A stretch of 57,919 bases of DNA, from NCBI GenBank assembly GCA_007132965.1, contig SLNQ01000172.1:1-57919 (forward strand), in the 5' to 3' direction. Position numbers and translations under genes: made by a program. Origin of the DNA: Gemmatimonadota bacterium (GTDB lineage Bacteria; Gemmatimonadota; Gemmatimonadetes; Longimicrobiales; Gaopeijiaceae). Positions 34,322 to 44,220 of the stretch are shown piece by piece. The notes beneath the pieces were generated by a model. It saw only the letters and a list, made by a program, of their open reading frames with translations, did not search any database and was not told the origin of the DNA. Position 1 is the stretch's first letter. Every line of letters starts with the position of its first letter.

Positions 34322-35629
34322 TCAATCTGCTCTGGGAGGCACGATCTCGCCGCGAAGCAGGTCGTCTGCCGTTTCCCGGCGACGAACCAGCAGGGGGCGC
34401 CCGTCCTCCACCATGACCTCGGCAGGGCGTCGTCTGGCATTGTAGTTCGAGGCCATGGCGAAGCCGTAGGCCCCGGCGGTCCCCACCGCCAGGAGCTCAC
34501 CCGGCCGAGGCAGGGGCAGGGGTCGGCCCCGGGCCAGGAAGTCGCCGGTCTCGCAGACAGGGCCAACCACGTCCACCGGTCTCACCTCTCGGACCTCCTT
34601 CGGGTCGATGCGCACCGGCTCGATCCGGTGCCAGCCCCCGTAGTGGGAGGGACGAAGGAGCTCGGTCATGCCGCCGTCGGTAATGACGAAGGTCTTGCCG
34701 CCGGAGCGCTTCACGTAGTGGATCCGGGTCAGGAGGACCCCGGCGTGACCCACCACCGACCGGCCGGGCTCCAGAACCAGGCGCAGACCCCGCCGGACCA
34801 GCTCGGGGACCAGTGCGTCGGCCAGCTCCTCCAACGGGAGCCCCGGCTCGCCGTCATAGCCCACCCCGAACCCACCGCCCAGGTCAAGGTACTCCAGCTC
34901 CAGCCCCTCCCCGGCCAACTCGTCCACCATCTCCAGGAGGACCGCCAGCGCATCGGTATAGGGCGCGACCTCGACGATCTGGGAGCCGATGTGGGCACCG
35001 ATCCCCCGGACCCGGAGGTGCGAGGAGCCGTGGGCGTGCCGATACAGCTCCATGGCTTCACTTACCGGCACACCGAACTTGGAGGCGGCGTGCCCCGTCC
35101 GGGTATATTCGTGGGGCGTCGGCGATTCCACGTCGGGATTCACCCGGATGGCCACCGGAGCCGGCGAACCCAGACGCCGGGCCACCGACTCCAGGAGCTC
35201 CAGTTCGCCCCGGCCCTCCACGTGGAAGGCGTGGACGCCGGCCTCCAGCGCATCCTCCATCTCCCGGGCGGTCTTCCCCACCCCCGCGAACACGATGCGG
35301 CTAGCCGGGATTCCGGCGGTGAGGGCCCGGTGGAGTTCGCCTCCGCTCACGATGTCGGCTCCCGCGCCGGCGCTCCCGATCCGGTTCAGCACCGCCAGGT
35401 TGCCGTTGGCCTTCACCGAGTAGGCGAGGAGGAAGTCCACACCGGAGAACGTCTCCTGGAAGTGGCGCACCCGGGCTTCGATTCCCAGGGCGTCGTACAC
35501 GTAGAGCGGCGTACCGAAGCGCCGGGCCAACCCGTCGAGGGCCACGCCCCGGCAATGGAGCACACCGTCGACCCGCGGGAACCCCGGGGCCAGACCGGCC
35601 GGATCGCCGGTCAATACGCCCTGGCCCAC
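34322..35629 (-). CDS. lysA: Diaminopimelate decarboxylase
   Basis: A 435-residue fold-type III PLP enzyme that makes lysine from meso-diaminopimelate. The PLP lysine is K73 in AYSVKANGN. The conserved GGGFGVGYDGE region, EPGRSVVG and the C-terminal CETGDFLARGR (active-site Cys) with DPKEVREVRPVDVVG are all present. The start is GTG at 35629 with a strong GGAGGTGAT immediately before it. The first 19 bases overlap the end of proS, so expression is coupled to proS. Confidence 0.96.
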   Translation of the reverse strand: MGQGVLTGDPAGLAPGFPRVDGVLHCRGVALDGLARRFGTPLYVYDALGIEARVRHFQETFSGVDFLLAYSVKANGNLAVLNRIGSAGAGADIVSGGELHRALTAGIPASRIVFAGVGKTAREMEDALEAGVHAFHVEGRGELELLESVARRLGSPAPVAIRVNPDVESPTPHEYTRTGHAASKFGVPVSEAMELYRHAHGSSHLRVRGIGAHIGSQIVEVAPYTDALAVLLEMVDELAGEGLELEYLDLGGGFGVGYDGEPGLPLEELADALVPELVRRGLRLVLEPGRSVVGHAGVLLTRIHYVKRSGGKTFVITDGGMTELLRPSHYGGWHRIEPVRIDPKEVREVRPVDVVGPVCETGDFLARGRPLPLPRPGELLAVGTAGAYGFAMASNYNARRRPAEVMVEDGRPLLVRRRETADDLLRGEIVPPRAD

Positions 35630-37071
35630 ATCACCTCCATCCGGGATTCGCCCCCGCCGATACAGCGGCTCGGTGGCGTCTCAGACCTGAAGTCGGGATC
35701 GGGAATGCAACGGAGGGTGTCCTTCGTCTCGGCCTTCACCCGTTCCTCCACCTCCGGGTCGCCGCTCCAACCGGTGTAGACGAAGCCGCCGGGACCCTCC
35801 AGGATCTCCTTCAGCTCGTCAAGGCTCTGGACCCCCCGATGGGAGTGGGCCTCCCGCCGGGCCCGAGCCGCCTCCAGGAGCTCACCCTGGAAGGCGTCCA
35901 GCCGATCCGGCAGCTCGGCCACCGCCTGGGCTTCAGGGAGGAACGCTTTCCGGTCCTCGCCTTTGGCGGTCACCCGTTTCACCAGGACCACCTGCTCCTT
36001 GGCCAGATCCCGGGGCCCGATCTCCAGGCGGAAAGGCACACCCTTTCGCTCCCACTCGTAGAACTTGGCTCCCGGGTTCAGGTGGTCCCGGTCGTCGACC
36101 CGGACCCGCACCCCCACGTCGGTGAGCCGCTCCCGTAACTCGTGGGCCTTCCCCACCACCCCCTCTCGCTCTTCCTCCTTCCGGTAGATGGGGACCACCA
36201 CCACCTGAGCCGGCGCCAGACGGGGAGGCACCACGATGCCGGTGTCGTCGCCGTGCGTCATGACCATGCCCCCCACCAGGCGGGTGGACACACCCCACGA
36301 GGTGTTCCAGGCATACTCCTCCCTTCCCTCCTCACTCTGGAAGGTGAGGCCGAACTGCCGGGAGAAGTTCTGACCCAGGTGATGAGAGGTCCCGGCCTGC
36401 AGCGCCCGCCGGTCCTGCATCATGGCCTCGCAGGTGTAGGTCCGGACCGCGCCGGCGAACTTCTCGGCGTCGCTCTTGAGGCCCGTCACCACCGGCATGG
36501 CGATCCACTCCTCCATGAAGGTGCGATAGACGTCCAGCATCCGGAGCGTCTCCTCCTGCGCCTCGGTATCGGTGGCGTGGGCGGTGTGGCCCTCCTGCCA
36601 GAGGAACTCGGACGTGCGCAGAAAGAGACGTGTACGGAGCTCCCACCGCATGACGTTGGCCCACTGGTTCAGGAGCACCGGTAGGTCCCGGTACGACTGC
36701 ACCCACTTGGCGTACATGGAGTAGATGATGGTCTCCGACGTGGGGCGTATCACCAGTGGCTCCTCCAGCTCCTTGCCGCCGGCGTGGGTCACCACGGCCA
36801 GCTCGGGCTTGAAGCCCTTCACGTGCTCCTTCTCCCGCTCGATGAAGCTCATGGGGATCAGGAGGGGGAAGTAGGCGTTCTCGTGCCCCGTGGCCTTGAA
36901 CATGTCGTCCAGAGCCCGCTGCATTCGCTCCCAGATCCCGAAACCCCAGGGGCGAATCACCATGCTTCCGCGCACCGGAGAGTGATCGGCCAGCTCGGCT
37001 CGCTGCACCACCTCGTTGTACCAGGCGCTGAAGTCTTCGGCGCGGGGCGTCAGTGCTTTGTCGTCAGCCAT
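35611..37071 (-). CDS. proS: Prolyl-tRNA synthetase, archaeal/eukaryotic type
   Basis: A 486-residue class II synthetase. Motif 2 is in ANVMRWELRTRLFLRTSEFLWQEGHTAH and motif 3 in TSWGVSTRLVGGMVMTHGDDTG. The protein lacks the roughly 180-residue INS editing insertion of the usual bacterial form and ends in a Tyr-terminal C-domain (MEVMWARAY) with two cysteines (RCIP, RCIGG) that may be remnants of a zinc site. The ATG start sits 31 bases after the stop of the small membrane gene. Confidence 0.95.
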   Translation of the reverse strand: MADDKALTPRAEDFSAWYNEVVQRAELADHSPVRGSMVIRPWGFGIWERMQRALDDMFKATGHENAYFPLLIPMSFIEREKEHVKGFKPELAVVTHAGGKELEEPLVIRPTSETIIYSMYAKWVQSYRDLPVLLNQWANVMRWELRTRLFLRTSEFLWQEGHTAHATDTEAQEETLRMLDVYRTFMEEWIAMPVVTGLKSDAEKFAGAVRTYTCEAMMQDRRALQAGTSHHLGQNFSRQFGLTFQSEEGREEYAWNTSWGVSTRLVGGMVMTHGDDTGIVVPPRLAPAQVVVVPIYRKEEEREGVVGKAHELRERLTDVGVRVRVDDRDHLNPGAKFYEWERKGVPFRLEIGPRDLAKEQVVLVKRVTAKGEDRKAFLPEAQAVAELPDRLDAFQGELLEAARARREAHSHRGVQSLDELKEILEGPGGFVYTGWSGDPEVEERVKAETKDTLRCIPDPDFRSETPPSRCIGGGESRMEVMWARAY

Positions 37072-37102
37072 CTATTGCTCTGCTCCTTCAGGAGTCCTCG
37101 AG

Positions 37103-37396
37103 TCACGTGTCGTTTGGCGGGTGTTCGGACGCGTCGTCCGAGCCGTTCCGGCTACGGCCGCGGTTCCGCCCGAAGACCACGGCCGCCGGAATCACGATGA
37201 GCAGGAGCGAGAGCACCGCCCACGTGGGTCTGAGGGGGAGGTCCGTTCCCGCGCTCAGCAGGAAGGCCACGAATCCTCCCCCCACGAGAGCCAGGAGAAC
37301 GGCGGCCACCATGATGAGGTACTCCAGCACGTTGAGTCGCCGGATCGCCCTCTCCATGTCTTTCCGGACCTCCCGAAATCCCTCTCCCTCGGTCAC
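37103..37396 (-). CDS. Small two-helix membrane protein, hypothetical
   Basis: A 97-residue protein with a basic amphipathic N-terminus (GEGFREVRKDMERAIRRLNVLEYLIM) that runs into two transmembrane helices (about 28-48 and 60-80). The C-terminal tail is Arg/Gly-rich and acidic. The start is GTG, four bases after the hisS stop, so it is in the hisS operon and precedes proS. I do not recognise the family. Confidence 0.55.
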   Translation of the reverse strand: MTEGEGFREVRKDMERAIRRLNVLEYLIMVAAVLLALVGGGFVAFLLSAGTDLPLRPTWAVLSLLLIVIPAAVVFGRNRGRSRNGSDDASEHPPNDT

Positions 37397-37400
37397 GGGG

Positions 37401-38714
37401 TCAACTCTCCCCCGTCTGAGGCTTCGGGTCCAGGAGCTCAGCCAGGGGGACCTCTCGCTCGTCCCCGCTCGCCATGTCGCGAAGCATGGCCACCTGGCGA
37501 GCCACCTCGTCGGGGCCCAGGATGATCACGTCCCGGGCCCCTTCGTTGGCGGCCGCGGAAAACTGCTTCCGGACGGACTGGCCCCGAACCCCGTACACCA
37601 CTGAGCGACCCGCATCGCGGAGCGCCCGGGCCACGCGGCGAGCCAGCGAAGCCTGTTCGTCGCCGATGACCACGATGAAGTGGTCCACGCCACGTTGGAA
37701 GTCCGGGACGAGCTTCCGGTCAGCCAGCAGATCCGCCAGTACGACGTCGCCCATCCCGAATCCCACGGCGGAGAGCGGCTCGCCTCCCACCAGCTCCAGG
37801 AGATCGTCGTAGCGGCCCCCGCCGCAGATGGCCCGGAACTCCCCTTGCGCGTCGAAGACTTCGAACACGATCCCCGTGTAGTAGGCCAGGCCCCGAACGA
37901 TGGTCAGGTCGAAGGCCACGAAGTCCGCCAACCCAAGGTCCTCCAGGGTGCCCAGGAACTCCCGCATCTCGGCCAGTCTCCGGGTCACCTCGGGGTCCTG
38001 GGCAAAGGCCCGGGCCACCCTCTCCAGCTCGGGCTCCCGGAAGAGCTCCAGAATCTGCCGGCTCACCTCGTCCGCGAGCCCCACCTCTTCAGTGAGCCGC
38101 TCCAGGGTCCGTTCCGTGGGCTCCCGCTCCACCTTGTCCACCACGGCGTAGGTGGCCACGAGTGATGACTCCGGCACCCCGATGCTGGTGAGGATCGAGG
38201 CCAGGAGTCGCCGATCCGAGACCCGGGCACGGATATCGTCAACGCCGAGTCCCAGCTCCCGAAGACCATCAAGGGCCACCGCCAGGACCTCGGCGTCGGC
38301 CTCCACACCGTCGGCGCCCACCAGATCCACATTCCACTGGAAGTGCTCCCGCAGGCGTCCACGCTGCTGCCGTTCGTAACGAAAGAGCTGGGGGATGGAG
38401 AACCAGCGGATGGGCTTGGGCATGGCCCGACTGCGCTCGCCCAGGATCCGGGCAAGCGAGGGAGTCATCTCGGGGCGCAGCGACACCTCTCGTCCGCCCT
38501 TGTCGGTGAAGTTGTAGAGCTGGCCCACGATCTCGTCACCGCTCTTCTGGGTGTAGAGCTCCAGCTCTTCCAGGGGCGGCCCGTCGTACTCCAGAAAGCC
38601 GTAGCGCCGGGAGACCCGGCGCCAGACGTCGAAGAGGTGATTTCGTAAGGCCATCTCCTCCGGAGGAAAGTCCCTGAACCCCGGAAGTCTGGCGAATTCT
38701 CTGGCTTTGGACAT
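37401..38714 (-). CDS. hisS: Histidyl-tRNA synthetase
   Basis: A 437-residue class II synthetase for tRNA-His. It has motif 2 around FSIPQLFRYERQQRGRLREHFQWNVDLVGAD, the HisA motif RGLAYYTGIVFEVF and GGGRYDDLLELVGGEPLSAVGFGMG (motif 3). The C-terminal anticodon-binding domain (DHFIVVIGDEQASLARRVARALRDAGRSV) is intact. The ATG lies nine bases from the folC stop. Not to be confused with HisZ, which lacks these motifs. Confidence 0.97.
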   Translation of the reverse strand: MSKAREFARLPGFRDFPPEEMALRNHLFDVWRRVSRRYGFLEYDGPPLEELELYTQKSGDEIVGQLYNFTDKGGREVSLRPEMTPSLARILGERSRAMPKPIRWFSIPQLFRYERQQRGRLREHFQWNVDLVGADGVEADAEVLAVALDGLRELGLGVDDIRARVSDRRLLASILTSIGVPESSLVATYAVVDKVEREPTERTLERLTEEVGLADEVSRQILELFREPELERVARAFAQDPEVTRRLAEMREFLGTLEDLGLADFVAFDLTIVRGLAYYTGIVFEVFDAQGEFRAICGGGRYDDLLELVGGEPLSAVGFGMGDVVLADLLADRKLVPDFQRGVDHFIVVIGDEQASLARRVARALRDAGRSVVYGVRGQSVRKQFSAAANEGARDVIILGPDEVARQVAMLRDMASGDEREVPLAELLDPKPQTGES

Positions 38715-38723
38715 GGCGCGAAT

Positions 38724-40100
38724 CTATTCGAAATCGGAGGACGGGGGCAAGGCTTGGGGAGGGACCCGTCCCATGACCTTGAGGACCTCTCCCACCAGCC
38801 GGAACGAACCGGTGACGACCCCCGTTGCGCCGTCGTTCATGAGCTCCCGGGCAAGGTCCACCGCCCGCCCCACGTCCGGCTCCACATGCACCTCCATCTC
38901 TGACGGGAGGGCCGTGCGCGCTTCGTGGGGATTCCAGACCCGGGAGGAGTGGATCCCCGACGGGATGGTGAGCACTGCCACGTCCAGGGCAGGTGCCAGG
39001 CGGGAGAGTACGGCGGCGTGATCCTTGTCGGCCAGGATCCCCACCACGCCCACCCGGGGACGAGGGGCCGCCACCCGATCCAGGGTCGATGCCATCGCCT
39101 CGGCGGCCGCAGCATTGTGGGCCACGTCCAGGATCCAGAGCCGCTCACCCTCCCGCTCCACCTGGAACCGACCGGGGATCCGCACCCCAGCCACTCCTCT
39201 CCTGATCTCTTCGGCTCCCACGGCGATCCTGGGTGGCAAGCCCTCCAGCGACCGCACCGCCAGAGCCACATTGGAAAAATGGTGTCGGCCCACCAGGGGA
39301 GAGGTGAGCTCGAGCCGCCCCCAGCGGCGGGTAGGCACCGAGACGGTGATGCCCTCCATGGCCAGCGTACCCGAAGGCTCGGGGACGCGGATCAGCGGGG
39401 CCCCCAGGGTAGCGGCCTCCCGCGTGAGCACATCCAGGACATCCGCCTCCCGCGCCGTGGTGTACGCCGCCACACCGGGCTTCAGGATCCCGGCCTTCTC
39501 CCCGGCGATGGTGGTCAGATCTCGGCCCAGGAAGCTACGATGCTCCAGCCCCACGTTCGTGATGGCGGTGACCAGCGGCTCTACCACGTTCGTGGCATCC
39601 AACCGACCACCCAGACCCACCTCCACGACCGCCACCTCCACTCGGGCGCGCTCCAGCGCCAGGAAGGCAAGTGCGGTGGCGGCCTCGAACCGGGACGGCT
39701 CCTCCCGCAGGAGAAGGGGGCGAAGCTCGTCGGCCGCCGCCTCCAGCGCCAGGTCCGACAGGGGCCGGCCTTCCACGAGGATCCGTTCCCGAAAGGAGAT
39801 GAGGTCCGGCGACGTATACAGCCCGACCCGGAGTCCGGCCTCCTGCAGGATCCCCGCCCAGAGCCAGGCCACCGTCCCCTTTCCGTTGGTGCCCCCTACG
39901 TGGAGGATGGGGGTGGTCCGGAGCGGGTGCCCCACCCCGGCCAGGAGCCGACTGGTTCTCTCCAGCCCCCACTTCACCGTTCCCGGCAGGGGTGGGAAGA
40001 GGCGTGCCGCCAGAGGGTCGTCCGGGGAGGGCCCAAAGTCCACCGAGGATCCGGAGAGCGAAGGCTCGCCACCCGTTTCGCCGGGATCGACCGGGCTCAC
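38724..40100 (-). CDS. folC: Bifunctional folylpolyglutamate synthase/dihydrofolate synthase
   Basis: A 458-residue Mur-ligase-family ATP enzyme of folate synthesis. The P-loop GTNGKGT is at about residues 70-76, with DAT/NVVEP and ITNVGLEHRSFLG and the C-terminal Mur-ligase domain (RIPGRFQVEREGERLWILDVAHNAAA). I chose GTG 40100, whose GTGA overlaps the accD stop. The frame is also open to a GTG at 40127, which would lie inside accD. Confidence 0.93.
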   Translation of the reverse strand: MSPVDPGETGGEPSLSGSSVDFGPSPDDPLAARLFPPLPGTVKWGLERTSRLLAGVGHPLRTTPILHVGGTNGKGTVAWLWAGILQEAGLRVGLYTSPDLISFRERILVEGRPLSDLALEAAADELRPLLLREEPSRFEAATALAFLALERARVEVAVVEVGLGGRLDATNVVEPLVTAITNVGLEHRSFLGRDLTTIAGEKAGILKPGVAAYTTAREADVLDVLTREAATLGAPLIRVPEPSGTLAMEGITVSVPTRRWGRLELTSPLVGRHHFSNVALAVRSLEGLPPRIAVGAEEIRRGVAGVRIPGRFQVEREGERLWILDVAHNAAAAEAMASTLDRVAAPRPRVGVVGILADKDHAAVLSRLAPALDVAVLTIPSGIHSSRVWNPHEARTALPSEMEVHVEPDVGRAVDLARELMNDGATGVVTGSFRLVGEVLKVMGRVPPQALPPSSDFE

Positions 40101-40957
40101 TCCGCCAACGCTCCCTCCGGAGCCCACATGTGTCGGAGCAGCCGGATCACCATCTCCCGCATCTCTCTGCGGTCTACGACACGGTCCACCATGCCGTGAT
40201 CCAGGAGGAAGTCCGAGCGCTGGAATCCTTCGGGGAGCTCCTGCTTGATGGTCTCCTCAATGACCCGGGGACCGGCAAATCCGATGAGGGCTCCGGGCTC
40301 GGCCAGGTTCACGTCTCCCAGCATGGCGAACGAGGCAGTCACGCCCCCGGTGGTGGGGTGGGTGAGGATGCTGATGAAGGGAAGTCCCGCTTCGTGAAGC
40401 TCTGCCAGCACTGCCGAGGTCTTGGCCATCTGCATGAGGGAGTAGATCCCCTCCATCATGCGTGCGCCTCCGGAGGCCGAGACGATGAGCAGCGGACGCT
40501 CCTCCCGAATCGCCACCCGTCCCGCCCGGGCGATCTTCTCGCCCACCACCGAACCCATGGAGCCGCCGATGAAGGAGAAATTCATTACCGCCAGCGCCAC
40601 TTCAATCCCGTCCAGCGTACCCCTTCCCGTCACCACCGCGTCCCGGTGGCCCGTCTTCTTCTCCGCCGCCTGCAGACGCTTGGCGTAGGGCTTCAGGTCG
40701 GTGAACTCCAGCGGATCAGCGCTGCGAAGGCGTGCATCCATCTCCTGAAAGCTACCCTCATCGGTGAGGAGCCGGATGTAGATCTCGGGCCCGACGCGGA
40801 AGTGGTGCGTACACTCCGGACAGACGTGCAGATTCCGAGTAAGCTTCTCCCGGTAGAGGATCTCACCGCACCCTTCGCACTTGTCGAACACGTCCGATGG
40901 AAGATCGCGCCGATCCTCGGACTTGAGGGGTTTCTTCGCCTTTCGGAACCAGGACAT
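40097..40957 (-). CDS. accD: Acetyl-CoA carboxylase carboxyltransferase subunit beta
   Basis: A 286-residue subunit of the carboxyltransferase that makes malonyl-CoA for fatty acids. The N-terminal zinc ribbon has C27, C30, C46 and C49. The core has the expected SASGGARMMEGIYSLMQMAKTSAV and HPTTGGVTASFAMLGDV and ends LRHMWAPEGALAE. GGAGG lies eight bases before ATG 40957, which I prefer to the GTG/ATG positions upstream. It overlaps folC by four bases. accA is not in the window. Confidence 0.97.
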   Translation of the reverse strand: MSWFRKAKKPLKSEDRRDLPSDVFDKCEGCGEILYREKLTRNLHVCPECTHHFRVGPEIYIRLLTDEGSFQEMDARLRSADPLEFTDLKPYAKRLQAAEKKTGHRDAVVTGRGTLDGIEVALAVMNFSFIGGSMGSVVGEKIARAGRVAIREERPLLIVSASGGARMMEGIYSLMQMAKTSAVLAELHEAGLPFISILTHPTTGGVTASFAMLGDVNLAEPGALIGFAGPRVIEETIKQELPEGFQRSDFLLDHGMVDRVVDRREMREMVIRLLRHMWAPEGALAE

Positions 40958-41013
40958 GCCGTGAACCTCCGTCTGATGATGACTCCGATCCGGAATCTCT
41001 CGTTCCCTTGCGG

Positions 41014-42267
41014 CTACGCCTCCCTGCTCAGCCGAACGGCCAGGGCGATGAACGCCCAGCAGGTCACGAGAAAGGTCCCGCCGTAGCTGACGAACGGGAG
41101 GGGGATCCCCGTGATGGGCACCAGGCCCACTGTCATCCCGATATTGATGAATACGTGGACCAGCCAGGCTCCGAAGATACCGAACAGAACCAGGCCCGCA
41201 AAGGGATCGGCGGTCCGCTCGGCCAACCGCACCAGCCGCCACAGCAGGAACGAGAAGGCCGCCACCACCAGGGTGGCTCCGATGAAGCCCAGCTCCTCCC
41301 CGATGACGCTGAAGATAAAGTCCGTATGCTGCTCCGGAAGAAAATCCAGGCGCTTCTGGGTCCCCTGGGTGAAGCCCTTACCCGTGAGCCCTCCGCTCCC
41401 GATGGCCACCTTCGACTGGATCAGGTTCCAGCCCGCCCCCCTGGGGTCGGTGGATGGATCCAGAAAGACCAGGAGTCGGTTGCGCTGGTACGTGGCCAGA
41501 CTCGACCAGAGGGGGTTGGCGATGATCCCGGCGCTCAGGTTGCCCAGGAGCACGGCCACCGACTCCACCAGGTAGAGCCGGTACCGAAAGGCGTAGAGGA
41601 GGAGGGCCAACCCCACAAAGTAGGCGGACCACACCACGGTGCTGAAGGCCAGAACGAGGGCGATGCCCGGAGAGGCCAGAAGAAAGAGGAGAAACGGAGG
41701 TGTCCCCGCCCAGTAGAGGGCCGCGAAGAGGATGCCCACGAAGGCCAGGGCGGTGCCCAGATCCGGCTGGAGAACCACCAGGGCCAGCGGAAGCCCCATG
41801 AGAGCCGCCGGCGCCAGCAGATCCCGGAGAGTCTGCGGCGGCGTCTCCCGGCTGGACAGGAGCCGGGCCAGCCCCAGCACTGCGGCCAGCTTCGCGAACT
41901 CCGCCGGCTGAAACCGAAGGGGCCCCACCACGATCCAGCGTCCCACACCCTCGGCCGTTCCGGCCCCGGTGCCGATAACGAGCGTCGCCGCAAGAAGGAT
42001 CACGCTCAGTACGTAGATGGGGAAGGCTGCCCACTCGATCCACTGGGGCCGGACCTTCCACACCGCCGCGAAGGCGGTCAACGCCACCACGAGCCAGATG
42101 ACCTGCCGACGCCACGCACTCTCAGTGACGGGGCTGGGGACGTTCAGGATTCCCGCCGAGTAGATCATGGCTATCCCGAAGAGGGAGAGCCCCAGCCCAA
42201 CCCCCACCAGAATCGGATCTCCGGTCCAGCGACGGAGCCAGCCCGTTGGTGCCACGTCCCTGGACAT
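41014..42267 (-). CDS. rodA: Rod-shape peptidoglycan polymerase RodA
   Basis: A 417-residue SEDS-family glycosyltransferase that polymerises lipid II in the elongasome. It has about ten hydrophobic segments. Signature regions include PLRFQPAEFAKLAAVLGLARLL, LQPDLGTALAFVGILF and the C-terminal GLVPITGIPLPFVSYGGTFL. The ATG at 42267 shares its first base with the last base of the mrdA stop (TGATG); a GTG one codon earlier is also possible. It partners with the penicillin-binding protein just upstream. Confidence 0.97.
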   Translation of the reverse strand: MSRDVAPTGWLRRWTGDPILVGVGLGLSLFGIAMIYSAGILNVPSPVTESAWRRQVIWLVVALTAFAAVWKVRPQWIEWAAFPIYVLSVILLAATLVIGTGAGTAEGVGRWIVVGPLRFQPAEFAKLAAVLGLARLLSSRETPPQTLRDLLAPAALMGLPLALVVLQPDLGTALAFVGILFAALYWAGTPPFLLFLLASPGIALVLAFSTVVWSAYFVGLALLLYAFRYRLYLVESVAVLLGNLSAGIIANPLWSSLATYQRNRLLVFLDPSTDPRGAGWNLIQSKVAIGSGGLTGKGFTQGTQKRLDFLPEQHTDFIFSVIGEELGFIGATLVVAAFSFLLWRLVRLAERTADPFAGLVLFGIFGAWLVHVFINIGMTVGLVPITGIPLPFVSYGGTFLVTCWAFIALAVRLSREA

Positions 42268-44117
42268 CACTCCCAGCGGGCCCAGGGGGCGGGCACGCCG
42301 GCCCGGAGGTGTTCACCCAGGGTCTGGATCGTGTCCAGCGGCATCCCGTACTTGCGACGCAGGTGGAAGTCCGCCGCCTTCGCCGCCACGGGCGCCGCCA
42401 CGCTCGAGCCGCCTTCCCCCGGAGCCACCTCCTCGACCAGGACCGCCAGCACGATCTCCGGGTCTCCACCCCAAGGGCCGGCCATTCCGACGAACCAGGC
42501 ATCGGGACCGTCCTGCTGAGCTCGCTGCGCCGTGCCCGTCTTGCCGATGAAGTCCCAGTGCTCCAGCGACGAAAGGTGCGCGGTCCCCCCCGGCGAGGTG
42601 ACCTGCCGGAGCCCCTCCCGGAGCGCTTCCAGCGAGCGCTCGCCCAGATCCAACCGCCAATCGGTCTCCGGATCGTGATCAGGCGACCGGATGAGCTGGG
42701 GGCGAGGTGCACTGCCGTCCCGGGCCAGGGCCAGGTAGAACTGGGCCATCTTCAGGGGCGTCTGGTCGTTGGGGCCCTGGCCGATAGAGAGAGTCATGAC
42801 CTCGTTCTCGAACGGACGGTAGTCGAAGACCCGCTGCCACCAGTCGAGACTGTCGGGGAATCGACCGGGCATCTCCCGGGGAAGGTCCACCCCGCACGCC
42901 TCACCGAAGCCGAGCCGGCTGCCCTCCGCCACCAGCCGCTCCAACCCGATGCGGAGGCCCAACTGGTAGAACCAGACGTTGCACGAATGGGCCACCGCGC
43001 CGGCCAGGTCCAGGTGGCCGTGGCCCTCGGGGCGCCAGCACCGGCGCGTCACTCCCTGGAACGTGTACGACCCGTAGCAGGCGGTGGGCATGATCCCATC
43101 AGGCTCTACCAGGTCCAGCTCGAGGCCGATGGCGGCAGTGGCCAGCTTCCAGGTGGAGGCCGGTGGGTAGCGGCCCACGGCCGCCCGGTTGTACAGCGGA
43201 CGTGACAGGTCGCGGTTCAGCTCCTCCCACAAGCTCCGAGAAATGCCGCCCACGAAGTCGTTGGGATCGAAGGTGGGCGCCGAATACAGCGCCAGCACGC
43301 CTCCATCCTCGGCGTTCAGCGCCACCACCGCTCCCCGCATGGAGTCGGGAAAGATCTGGTGGATGTACTCCATGAGCGCCAGGTCCAGGTTCAGATAGAG
43401 CTCTTCTCCCGGAATCGCCGACGCCGCCGCCTGTCCCTCGAAGGACCCCACCACCCGACCCACCGCGTCCACCTCCACGTAGCGCACGCCCTGGGTTCCC
43501 TGCAACAGGGACTCGTACTGACGCTCGAGCCCCTCCTTCCCCACGATCATCCCCTGCTCGTAGGCCTCGAAGAGCGGGCTTTCGAGCTCGGCGGCGGAGA
43601 CCTCACCCACGTATCCCAGCGCATGGCCCACCGCCGGGCCGGCCAGGTAGCGTCGTCGGGGGCGCATTTCCAGGAAGACGCCGGGGAACTCGGCCCGGCG
43701 TTCCTCCACCTGGGCAATGGCGTCGTAGTCGGCGTTGTCCGTCACCAGCAGCGGGTGACGCCGGTTCGACGCCGCCTCCTCCACCAGAGCCTCCACTCGC
43801 TGGGGGTCCAGCTCGAGGAAGGGGCTCAGCCGCTCCAGGGTGGCGCGGATGGAGTCGCTGGGTGCCGGAAAGAGCGACACGGAGTACGAGGGCACGTTGT
43901 CGGCGATGATCTCGCCGTACCGGTCAAAGACCGTGCCCCGCGGGGGCGGCACGGGGAGCACGCGAAGCCGGTTCGAGTCGGACTGAAGCGCCCAGCTCGA
44001 TCCCCGCACCACCTGGGCCCGGAAGAACGAGATCACGAGGATCCCCATGAGCACCACCAGGACCAGCATGGCCCCGCGCGCCTTGTATCGTTGTTGGTTG
44101 GGGTGTGGTCCCTTCAT
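42267..44117 (-). CDS. mrdA: Penicillin-binding protein 2, elongation-specific transpeptidase
   Basis: A 616-residue class B PBP. It has a single N-terminal transmembrane helix (about 16-36) and a PBP dimerisation region (LPVPPPRGTVFDRYGEIIADN, about 53-76). The transpeptidase domain has S321-x-x-K324 (nucleophile), S378-C-N380 and K526-T-G528. All three active-site motifs are intact. ATG 44117 has no strong Shine-Dalgarno. It forms the elongasome set with RodA, MreB, MreC and MreD. Confidence 0.97.
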   Translation of the reverse strand: MKGPHPNQQRYKARGAMLVLVVLMGILVISFFRAQVVRGSSWALQSDSNRLRVLPVPPPRGTVFDRYGEIIADNVPSYSVSLFPAPSDSIRATLERLSPFLELDPQRVEALVEEAASNRRHPLLVTDNADYDAIAQVEERRAEFPGVFLEMRPRRRYLAGPAVGHALGYVGEVSAAELESPLFEAYEQGMIVGKEGLERQYESLLQGTQGVRYVEVDAVGRVVGSFEGQAAASAIPGEELYLNLDLALMEYIHQIFPDSMRGAVVALNAEDGGVLALYSAPTFDPNDFVGGISRSLWEELNRDLSRPLYNRAAVGRYPPASTWKLATAAIGLELDLVEPDGIMPTACYGSYTFQGVTRRCWRPEGHGHLDLAGAVAHSCNVWFYQLGLRIGLERLVAEGSRLGFGEACGVDLPREMPGRFPDSLDWWQRVFDYRPFENEVMTLSIGQGPNDQTPLKMAQFYLALARDGSAPRPQLIRSPDHDPETDWRLDLGERSLEALREGLRQVTSPGGTAHLSSLEHWDFIGKTGTAQRAQQDGPDAWFVGMAGPWGGDPEIVLAVLVEEVAPGEGGSSVAAPVAAKAADFHLRRKYGMPLDTIQTLGEHLRAGVPAPWARWE

Positions 44118-44220
44118 GGTGTCCTGCGAATTCCTGCGTGACGTTCGGCAAGCGCCGAGGGATTGACTGTCTCCTAAGATGTCGCGGGTGGCTCACGGGG
44201 ACCAGTCCCTCCGGTGCCGG

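Noticed and set aside
40958-41242. N-terminal extension of accD to 41242
   Set aside because: The extra 95 residues are Arg/Pro-rich and cross into rodA; ATG 40957 has GGAGG at a good spacing and gives a normal AccD.
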